NCBI GenBank assembly: GCA_050180235.1
Contig: JBFXEJ010000103.1
Location: 1 to 23,765 of the forward strand
Reading direction: 5' to 3'
Source: JAABRU01 sp050180235
GTDB taxonomy: Bacteria > Desulfobacterota > Desulfobacteria > Desulfobacterales > Desulfococcaceae
Length of the DNA stretch: 23,765 nt
Positions 1 through 5,624 of the stretch are shown piece after piece. Both the position numbers and the translations under genes were made by a program. The notes under the pieces were generated by a model. The model was given only the letters and a program-made list of their open reading frames with translations, was not told the origin of the DNA and made no database searches. Numbering within the stretch: the first letter of the stretch is position 1; each line of letters starts with the position of its first letter.

Positions 1-2
1 TG

Positions 3-185
3 CTGAAACGGGCAGGCAGCATGACGTGGAAGGGAATTCATCCTGTTGCAAAAATTAATAAAAAAAGATACAAAAAAGGAATTTCACTGACAAAGGCCGC
101 CATGTGTTCAGTTGAAAAATTCCTGTTAAGAAATCCGTTTTTACCCAAATGGGATATTTTGATCAGTCCGTATGAGATTGTCTGA
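3..185 (+). pseudogene. C-terminal end of an ISAzo13-type transposase, cut by the window edge
   Basis: An open frame enters from the left edge and runs to a TGA at 183-185. The roughly 60 visible residues contain SMTWKGIHPV, then KRYKKGISLTKAAM, then LPKWD near the end. That order (TMTWKG-hP, then KGhxLTK-AM, then a final LxKW) is what I recall for the C-terminus of ISAzo13-family DDE transposases. The DDE catalytic core would lie outside the window, so I cannot say whether the element is intact. The terminal inverted repeat expected just after the stop is not obvious, because another IS-like scrap on the opposite strand begins within about 25 bases. This suggests nested or truncated elements. 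The family assignment rests on motif memory only. Confidence 0.6.
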
Positions 186-286
186 TTTGGTATATTCTTT
201 TTAATAAATAGCCTAAGGTCGGCTCTGGCTTTGTTCCACCCGAGTTTTGAATTCAGAATTTCGGCAAATTTTGTTAGTCTGTTCAT
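38..286 (-). pseudogene. Possible 5' scrap of an IS4-type transposase
   Basis: The frame starts at ATG 286 behind a good ribosome binding site (GGGAGA, 7 bases upstream). It begins MNRLTKFAEILNSKLGWNKA, which resembles the N-terminus of IS4-family transposases that start with a short helix and a WNKAR motif. Similarity to that pattern stops after about 28 residues (near base 203). Beyond that the frame is simply antisense to the ISAzo13-type tail at 3-185. I read it as the surviving start of a transposase gene fused to unrelated DNA. A genuine 82-residue protein is possible but unlikely. The family call is tentative. Confidence 0.35.
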
Positions 287-488
287 AAAGATTCTCCCTC
301 TTAATTGGAAAAAGTTTGTATCTTTATAAACTTAAAGCATAAAATATTAATTATCAATAATTATTTAAATAAATACAGATTCTTATTGTCTTATAAATTA
401 AAAAATGTCCTGTACAGTGGTCTGGAATTTAAAAGAGTGCATAATAACAAACTGTTAAGCGAAAACATTCCATAAAACGGAACTACCC

Positions 489-531
489 AATCATGAAAAT
501 CCCTTAATCAGGTTAATCAGGGTTCAGACAA
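489..531. repeat. Solo half-copy of the 134-bp palindromic repeat
   Basis: The segment runs from AATCATGAAAATCCC to GGTTCAGACA. It matches the right arm of the three palindromic units at 1880-2340, with only a few differences. No left arm is visible upstream, so it is a truncated or solo copy. Its end coincides with the start of the gene tail at 535, as if the repeat had inserted in or recombined with that gene. Confidence 0.7.
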
Positions 532-534
532 TGC

Positions 535-597
535 CTGACCCTGCACAAAGACCAATACCCGGAGGCGTATCAGAAATATTGTCTTGAACAAAGATAA
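535..597 (+). pseudogene. C-terminal tail of an unknown small gene
   Basis: The frame reads LTLHKDQYPEAYQKYCLEQR and ends at TAA 595-597. A second, diverged copy of the same tail lies at 1792-1847, downstream of the HNH pseudogene. That copy carries a 1-base deletion but otherwise preserves codons, which suggests the stretch was once coding. I do not recognise the family. Its position before the antitoxin-like gene, and again after the HNH gene, suggests it belongs to a module that was duplicated in tandem. Confidence 0.4.
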
Positions 598-639
598 GCC
601 CAACGATGGTCAAACCGGCACAGAAGGAGATATAATCCT

Positions 640-1065
640 ATGACATTACGAACAATTACTTTGAATTTACCCGAAAGTGTTTACATCCGTCTGCACTAGG
701 CCGCGCAGGCGACAAAACAGTCACTGGATCAGATTATCATGCGGGTTATCCAGACCGGAAGTCCACCGGAATGGACTGATGTTCCTGCGGAATATCAGCC
801 GGATTTGGCCGCGTTGGAGCGTCTGGATGATAATGCTCTGTGGGATGTTGTTCGCAGTCGGCAGCCAGAAGGCGATTTCAGTCAGTATCAGGATTTGCTT
901 GATAAAAATAAAAATCAGACGCTATCAGACAGGGAACAATGCAAACTTGCTGAACTGAGGACGGATTTTGATCGTTTTATGCTCAGAAAAGCTCATGCGG
1001 CTGCACTGCTCCGATGGCGCGGTCATCAGATTCCACCACCATACGCTCTTCAGGTGAAAAAATGA
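640..1065 (+). pseudogene. Small antitoxin-like protein paired with HNH gene, in-frame amber codon
   Basis: Starting at ATG 640 (ribosome binding site AGAAGGAG about 11 bases upstream) the frame reads MTLRTITLNLPESVYIRLH, then TAG at 697-699, then continues open to TGA 1063-1065 as AAQATKQSLDQIIM and onward. The N-terminus looks like a ribbon-helix-helix antitoxin: a beta strand TITLNLPESVY followed by a helix. The C-terminus LRKAHAAALLRWRGHQIPPP is typical of small proteins encoded just before HNH nuclease genes in cyanobacteria and some proteobacteria, as I recall them. The codon at the stop is expected to be CAG (Q), so one C-to-T change explains the break. The last base of the stop overlaps the HNH ATG (ATGA), indicating translational coupling. 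A shorter product from ATG 739 is possible but would lack the DNA-binding strand. Confidence 0.65.
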
Positions 1066-1135
1066 GCATATACCTTCCTTCAAAACTGCGGGAGCAGCTT
1101 GTCATAGCTGACGATCATCATTGTGCCTATTGTTA

Positions 1136-1271
1136 GGTGATTTCCATTAATGATTATACCGTTTTTCGCAGGGCGGGCACGGCTTTTTGTGCCCGCCGTC
1201 CTGCTGAAACGGCGGGCACAAAAAGCCGTGCCCACCCTGCAATGATGGTACATTTTTTCATGGAAATCACC
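1136..1271. mobile_element. 136-bp miniature inverted-repeat element A inside HNH gene
   Basis: The terminal inverted repeats GGTGATTTCCAT (1136-1147) and ATGGAAATCACC (1260-1271) are perfect over 12 bases. The element is flanked by TTA on both sides (1133-1135, 1272-1274), read as a 3-bp target duplication. The core is a 32-bp stem (1168-1199 with 1209-1240) with one G-T wobble and a 9-base loop, containing GGGCGGGCACGGC. No protein is encoded, so it would have been moved by a transposase supplied elsewhere. Excision in silico restores the HNH frame, which confirms the boundaries. Confidence 0.8.
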
Positions 1272-1560
1272 TTACACGAGAGAGGAGACAACAGGACAGC
1301 CCATGACCGTTGACCATGTGATTCCGGAGTCCTGCGGCGGTTTGACGGAATTTGAAAATCTGTGTTTCTGCTGCCGGAGATGCAATGAGTTCAAAGGTTC
1401 CAAAACAGCAGCACAGGACCCGATCACCGGTGAAGTTGTATCCCTTTATCATCCTCGTAAACAAAAGTGGCAAAACCATTTTGCATGGGATGAATCAGGT
1501 TCTTTGATTATCGGCATAACTGCCGCAGGCCGCGCAACAGCAGTCGCGCTGAATATGAAT

Positions 1561-1649
1561 AGACCTCCTGCAAATCTAGATTTTCTCATTATCAAAATCA
1601 ATAATAACAAGTAGTTAGTTATGAGAAATTCGAGTTTTGCAGGAAGTCT
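1561..1649. mobile_element. 89-bp miniature inverted-repeat element B inside HNH gene
   Basis: The ends AGACCTCCTGCAAA (1561-) and TTTTGCAGGAAGTCT (-1649) form imperfect inverted arms of about 29 bases, with about 25 matching, separated by an AT-rich loop. AAT flanks both ends (1558-1560, 1650-1652); a TA duplication is the alternative reading. Its terminal sequence is unrelated to element A, so it is a different family. Removing it restores the HNH C-terminal frame. Confidence 0.7.
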
Positions 1650-1715
1650 AATGATGCTGTCATTGCTGCTGCAAGACGCCGCTGGGTAAGTGTCGGCTGG
1701 CATCCGCCTGAGTAA

Positions 1716-1850
1716 CAGCGACTTGTTCATCAAGGCCATCAAAGCCGGAAGCCAAAGGGCAAAAGAACGCATGAAAATCTTCCGGCAGTGGCTGACCCTG
1801 CATAAATACCAATCCCGGAGGCGTATGGGAAATACTGTGCTGAACCATGA
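1716..1850 (+). pseudogene. Second copy of the unknown gene tail, frameshifted
   Basis: Downstream of the HNH stop the frame reads SDLFIKAIKAGSQRAKERMK and FRQWLTLHK. From 1792 it matches the tail at 535-597 (WLTLHKxQ, then YPEAYxKYC) after correcting a single missing base near 1812. With that base restored the frame would end at TGA 1848-1850. I do not recognise the protein. It is either the 3' end of a third gene of the module or a leftover from a tandem duplication. Confidence 0.35.
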
Positions 1851-1879
1851 TGGTGGATTGTCTGAACCCTGATGAGCCG

Positions 1880-2340
1880 TTGTCTGAACCCTGATTCACA
1901 TGATTAAGGGATTAAAAGATTGAAAAATAAGGTAAATTGAAGTTCATCATCTGAAAAGCTGCGGATGATTAATCATGATAAGCCCTTAATCAGGTTAATC
2001 AGGGTTCAGACAATTGTGAATCAGGATGGGGATTGTCTGAATCATGACGAGCCGTTGTCTGAACCATGATTCACATGATTAAAGGATTAAAGGATTGAAA
2101 AATCAGATAAATCGAAGTTCATCATCTGAAAAGCTGCGGATGATTAATCATGAAAATCCTTTAATCAGGTTAATCAGGGTTCAGACAGATGAAGCATGAT
2201 GGGGATTGTCTGAACCATGATTCACATGATTAAAGGATTAAAGGATTAAAAAATCAGGTAAATCAAAGTTCAGACAACTGAAAAGCTGCGGATGATTAAT
2301 CATGATAATCCCTTAATCAGGTTAATCAGGGTTCAGACAA
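1880..2340. repeat. Cluster of three 134-bp palindromic repeats
   Basis: The three units lie at 1880-2013, 2055-2188 and 2206-2340. Each begins TTGTCTGAACC, then TGATTCACATGATTAA, and ends TTAATCAGGGTTCAGACAA, so the ends are inverted copies that can fold into a long hairpin. The centre is conserved (AAAGCTGCGGATGATTAATC). Extra partial left ends lie at about 1858 and 2034. A solo right arm lies at 489-531. No protein is encoded. The rest of the stretch from 1851 to 2387 is linker and partial copies of the same unit. The units behave like a non-autonomous palindromic repeat family. Confidence 0.8.
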
Positions 2341-2387
2341 TTGTGAATCAGGATTCAGACAATGGATAACCGAAAGGACTGCAACTT

Positions 2388-2492
2388 ATGAAATACGAAG
2401 ATATTACAGGAAAAATAACTTTGAATTTACCTGAAAGTGTTTACATCCTCAGCGTTCAGTTATCAGTTGTCAGTTACCAAACTGTTCACTGA
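2388..2492 (+). pseudogene. Truncated second copy of the antitoxin-like gene
   Basis: From ATG 2388, with AAAGGA 8-9 bases upstream, the frame reads MKYEDITGKITLNLPESVYI. This matches ITLNLPESVYI of the frame at 640, and the DNA is nearly identical from ACTTTGAATTTACC to TTACATCC. Similarity stops at base 2447, where an unrelated inverted-repeat sequence begins. The frame then runs to a TGA at 2490-2492 as 34 residues in total. It is the remnant of a second antitoxin-HNH module whose remainder was lost. Confidence 0.65.
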
Positions 2493-2498
2493 CAACTG
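2465..2498. repeat. Small inverted repeat at the module breakpoint
   Basis: CAGTTGTCAGT and ACTGACAACTG form a perfect 11-bp stem with a loop of about 12 bases. It starts 17 bases after the antitoxin homology ends and just before the next palindromic element. It may be part of the sequence that replaced the rest of the module. Confidence 0.6.
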
Positions 2499-2509
2499 TT
2501 TACTGATTT

Positions 2510-2646
2510 ACTGATGTTACGCCGGATCGTCATACTGACGAAAGTCAGTATCCGGAACATATTGAAAACACCGGATTCCGGCTTTTGCCGGAATGACGGG
2601 AAATACAGCAGTCTGCCGGATTCTGAAGGATTGGCGTAACATCAGT
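2510..2646. repeat. 137-bp palindromic element abutting the EF-G-like gene
   Basis: The outer arms ACTGATGTTACGCC (2510-2523) and GGCGTAACATCAGT (2633-2646) are perfect 14-bp inverted copies. Inside are two further hairpins: one around CATACTGAC / GTCAGTATC (2531-2552) and one around CCGGATTCCGGC / GCCGGAATGACGG (2571-2599). The last arm ends 3 bases before the stop codon of the convergently placed gene at 2650. It could double as that gene's transcription terminator, though no clear T-run follows. Confidence 0.7.
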
Positions 2647-2649
2647 GAT

Positions 2650-4710
2650 TTATTCTTTCTCTTTTTTCACAGCCGCGATCACTTTTTCCGCCATTTGGGC
2701 AGGCACTTCATCATAATGGGAAAATTCCATTTCATATGTGCCGCGTCCGCCGGTCATGGAGCGCAGATCCGGGGCATAGGTCTGAAATTCTGCCAAAGGA
2801 ACCTGTGCCTTGATGATCTGGTATTTTCCATGTCCCTCCATGCCCATCACCCTGCCCCGGCGGCTGTTGAGGTCGCCCATGATGTCACCCATGAAATCTT
2901 CAGGCGTGGTGACAATGACATTCATGATGGGTTCCAGCAGCACAGGATTTGCCTGTTCCACTGCTTTTTTAAAAGCCAGTGATCCCGCGATTTTAAACGC
3001 CATTTCTGATGAGTCAACCGCGTGATAGGAACCGTCATCCACCGTAGCCCGGAAGTCCACGCAGGGGAATCCGGCCAGTACGCCTCTTTCCGCAGCTTCT
3101 ATTACGCCTTTTTCCACAGCCGGAATATAGTTGCGGGGAATGGAACCGCCCACAATCGCGTCCACAAATTCAATGCCCTGGCTTCTGGGCAGTGGTTCCA
3201 TCTGAATCCAGCAGTCACCAAACTGTCCGTGACCTCCGGTCTGCTTTTTGTGCCGTCCCTGTACGCGCACTTTCTTTTTGATGGTTTCCCGGTAAGGCAC
3301 TTTCGGCGTGTTAAGCGCCACATCCACATTGAATTTCCGTCTCATTTTTTCCGTAACCACTTCAATATGAATCTGTCCGCGGCCGGAAAGCAGAATCTCT
3401 TTTGTCTGTGAATTGCGGTCGATCTTGAGTCCCGGATCCTCTTCCAGAAGTTTCATCAGGGAACTGTATATTTTGTCCTCATCCCCCTGTTTTTTGGCTG
3501 AAACCGCAAAAGAAATCAGAATGGGAAGCGGACTGGCGCATTTGAACTGCACCTGATTTGCCTCATCGCACAGGGTGTCGCCCGTGGTGGTTTCCTTGAG
3601 TTTGGACACGGCCAGAATGGAGCCGGGTATGGCTCCTTTGGCTGTTTTCTGCTCTTTTCCCAGAACATTCAGCAACTGGGTGAAGCGTTCCCTGGCGCGT
3701 TTGCCGGGATTGTAAAAGTTGCCATCAGCCCCGAGTTTTCCTGATACAACACGGAAAATAGACAGTCGTCCGGCGTATGGGTCCGCAATGGTTTTGAACA
3801 CAAACGCGGAAAAAGGCGCATCCGGGTCAGGTTTGATTTCCACTTCCTCACCCTTTTCATTGACCGCTGTTTTGCCTTTGCGATCCAGAGGGGATGGCAT
3901 GGCAGTCACAAAAAAATCCAGAAGCGGTTCAATGCCTGCTGAATTTAGGGCCGAGCCGCAGAGAACAGGCGCAAATATCCGGGAAACAACACCCTTGCGC
4001 AGAGCCGCCCTGATTTCATCATCCGAGATCTGCTCCCCTTCCAGATAGCGTTCGATCAGAGCGTCATCCGCCTCGGCCACATTTTCGATCAGAGCCTCCC
4101 GCTCACTTTCGGCCTCATCTTTAATATCCGCGGGAATTTCGCCGACCTTCATCTTCCCATCCTCAAAGGTGATGGCTTTCATGGAGATGAGATCCACCAC
4201 TCCCTTAAAAGCAGCTTCCGCTCCGATGGGCAGTTGAATTTTGATGGGTTTGGGAGTAACGAAAGATTCGGCTGCATTGTCGAACGCCTTGGAGAAATCA
4301 GCCCGCTCCTTGTCCATTTTGTTGATAAAAATGGCGCAGGGAATATCAAATTCCGTTGCAAAATCCCATGCCTGCTCGGTCTGAAAGCGGACTCCGTCAA
4401 CAGCATCCACCACAGCAACCACTCCGTCAGCGGCTTCCATGCACAGCCGAGTATCTGTGAAAAAATTCTGATCTCCGGGTGTGTCCAGCAGCGTTACCGT
4501 ATGTTTCTGCCATGCAAACTGATGCAGCCCCGTGCTGATGCTGGAAGCGCGTTTGACTTCCTCAGGTTCAAAATCCATTGCCGTGTTTCCCTCTTCCACA
4601 CGACCGATCCGGGTGGTGACACCGGCTTTGAACAGAATGGCCTCCGCCAGGGATGTCTTACCCGCGCCGTTATGGGCAACCAAAGCAACATTTCTCAATT
4701 TATCAACCAT
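2650..4710 (-). CDS. Elongation factor G-like GTPase (EF-G2 type)
   Basis: This 686-residue protein has the full EF-G layout: a G domain (1 to about 280), domain II, and EF-G domains III-V, with the family signature region RVQGRHKKQTGGHGQFGD in domain IV. G1 is AHNGAGKTS (12-20), G3 is DTPGD (76-80) and G4 is NKMD (130-133). Two departures place it with the EF-G-like paralogues rather than the main FusA. Switch I has SSIST where canonical EF-G has RGITI, and the residue after DTPG, normally the catalytic His, is Asp80. Such paralogues are known to bind GTP and ribosomes, but their role is often unclear; normal translocation should not be assumed. The ATG at 4710 follows AGAGGAG by 10-11 bases. 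It has its own candidate promoter (4806-4834) after tlyA, and its stop lies against a palindromic element. Confidence 0.88.
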   Translation of the reverse strand: MVDKLRNVALVAHNGAGKTSLAEAILFKAGVTTRIGRVEEGNTAMDFEPEEVKRASSISTGLHQFAWQKHTVTLLDTPGDQNFFTDTRLCMEAADGVVAVVDAVDGVRFQTEQAWDFATEFDIPCAIFINKMDKERADFSKAFDNAAESFVTPKPIKIQLPIGAEAAFKGVVDLISMKAITFEDGKMKVGEIPADIKDEAESEREALIENVAEADDALIERYLEGEQISDDEIRAALRKGVVSRIFAPVLCGSALNSAGIEPLLDFFVTAMPSPLDRKGKTAVNEKGEEVEIKPDPDAPFSAFVFKTIADPYAGRLSIFRVVSGKLGADGNFYNPGKRARERFTQLLNVLGKEQKTAKGAIPGSILAVSKLKETTTGDTLCDEANQVQFKCASPLPILISFAVSAKKQGDEDKIYSSLMKLLEEDPGLKIDRNSQTKEILLSGRGQIHIEVVTEKMRRKFNVDVALNTPKVPYRETIKKKVRVQGRHKKQTGGHGQFGDCWIQMEPLPRSQGIEFVDAIVGGSIPRNYIPAVEKGVIEAAERGVLAGFPCVDFRATVDDGSYHAVDSSEMAFKIAGSLAFKKAVEQANPVLLEPIMNVIVTTPEDFMGDIMGDLNSRRGRVMGMEGHGKYQIIKAQVPLAEFQTYAPDLRSMTGGRGTYEMEFSHYDEVPAQMAEKVIAAVKKEKE

Positions 4711-4805
4711 ATCCGATTTTTAACTCCTCTCTGGAAAATTTCGGAATCTGCAGGCAGATTCTCCGTTTGGACCTATTGCTTTTCTGAAATTCCGGAAAAT
4801 TGGAA

Positions 4806-4834
4806 ATTTTATCTGTTTGTCCTGAAAAAATCAA
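4806..4834 (-). promoter_or_regulatory. Candidate sigma70-type promoter for the EF-G-like gene
   Basis: On the minus strand TTGATT (4829-4834) is followed after exactly 17 bases by TAAAAT (4806-4811). It sits in the 140-base gap between tlyA and the EF-G-like start, about 95 bases before the ATG. It would let the GTPase gene be transcribed apart from dxs-tlyA. Confidence 0.45.
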
Positions 4835-4850
4835 GGTCAATTTCCTTTTT

Positions 4851-5624
4851 TCAGATTTTCTCCCCATATCTCATTGAAATGACAAACTCCTGATTGCCTT
4901 TGGGACCGGGAACAGGCGAGGGAACCAGCCCATCGCATGACAGTCCGGCTTTTTCAAAAAACAGGCGCAGAGATTCGATAACCTCCTGATGCAGTTGACT
5001 ATCCCGCACCACGCCGCCTTTGCCCACATTTCCCTTTCCCACCTCAAACTGGGGTTTGATCAGAGCCAGTATCTGTCCTCCGGGTTTGAGAAAGCGCAGA
5101 GCCGCAGGCACAACAATTTTCAGGGAGATAAAGGACGCGTCTATGGTAATCAGATCCGCAGGTTCCGGGACTGCTTCCGGGGCCAGATACCGGATATTGG
5201 TTCTCTCAATCGGGATGACTCTTGCATCCTGCCGGAGTTTCCATGCCAGTTGTCCATAACCCACATCCACAGCAAAGACTTTTGCCGCGCCGTTCTGCAG
5301 CAGGCAGTCCGTGAATCCGCCTGTGGACGCGCCCACATCCATGCACACAAGTCCCTGCACGGAAATGGACAGATCCCGGAGAGCGGCTTCCAGTTTGAGT
5401 CCCCCCCGGCTCACATAGGGAATATCCTCACCCCGGAGAACAATCACAGATTCCGGAAAAACCCCGGTTCCGGGTTTGTCCGCAGGCTGATTATCCACCA
5501 GCACCCGGCCTGCCATAATTATGGCGCGGGCACGCTCCCGGCTCTGAACCAGTCCATCTTCCACCATGCGCTGATCCAGCCGCTGTTTTTTGCCGGATTT
5601 TATAATCAAAGGCTTTTTCCGCAA
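4851..5624 (-). CDS. tlyA: TlyA-family S4-domain rRNA methyltransferase
   Basis: The 257-residue protein has an N-terminal S4 RNA-binding domain (RLDQRMVEDGLVQSRERARA, about 15-34, with GRVLVDNQ at 39-46). A FtsJ/RrmJ-like Rossmann methyltransferase follows. YVSRGGLKLEAAL (70-82) is the characteristic TlyA linker, DVGASTGGF (96-104) is the SAM-binding loop, and Lys77, Asp162 (TIDASF), Lys190 and Glu194 (LIKPQFE) fit the K-D-K-E catalytic tetrad. Known members 2'-O-methylate rRNA cytidines and are cytoplasmic. The usual family length is about 250-270, so it looks complete. The ATG at 5624 lies inside the 3' end of dxs (19-bp overlap), which argues for co-translation, and the dxs-tlyA pairing is common in bacteria. 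Confidence 0.92.
   Translation of the reverse strand: MRKKPLIIKSGKKQRLDQRMVEDGLVQSRERARAIIMAGRVLVDNQPADKPGTGVFPESVIVLRGEDIPYVSRGGLKLEAALRDLSISVQGLVCMDVGASTGGFTDCLLQNGAAKVFAVDVGYGQLAWKLRQDARVIPIERTNIRYLAPEAVPEPADLITIDASFISLKIVVPAALRFLKPGGQILALIKPQFEVGKGNVGKGGVVRDSQLHQEVIESLRLFFEKAGLSCDGLVPSPVPGPKGNQEFVISMRYGEKI

Larger units (their letters stand above)
287..639. other. AT-rich spacer with repeat and gene scraps, no intact gene
   Basis: This 350-base stretch has no convincing complete gene. Its first 200 bases are very AT-rich. It then holds one arm of the palindromic repeat that clusters at 1880-2340 (489-531) and a short gene tail (535-597) that recurs at 1792-1847. The last 40 bases carry a ribosome binding site, AGAAGGAG at about 621-628, for the frame starting at 640. 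Confidence 0.6.
1062..1715 (+). pseudogene. HNH endonuclease gene broken by two miniature insertions
   Basis: The gene starts at ATG 1062, overlapping the previous stop by ATGA, with MSIYLPSKLREQLVIADDHH then CAYC. An insertion at 1136-1271 brings an immediate TAG. After it the frame resumes with TVDHVIPESCGG, then FENLCFCCRRCNEFKGSK, which is the HNH signature (DH, N, CxxCN) plus the two CxxC zinc pairs. A second insertion lies at 1561-1649, after which the true C-terminus RRRWVSVGWHPPE and TAA (1713-1715) follow. Deleting each insertion together with one 3-base target duplication (TTA, AAT) gives one continuous frame of about 142 residues. The protein was therefore a single-domain HNH nuclease. 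The fragment from ATG 1303 could still be translated but lacks the first zinc pair. Confidence 0.75.

Noticed and set aside
4744..4761. Palindrome GAATCTGC AG GCAGATTC before the EF-G-like gene
   Set aside because: It is short, has almost no loop and no T-run, and lies downstream of the candidate promoter; no function could be supported.
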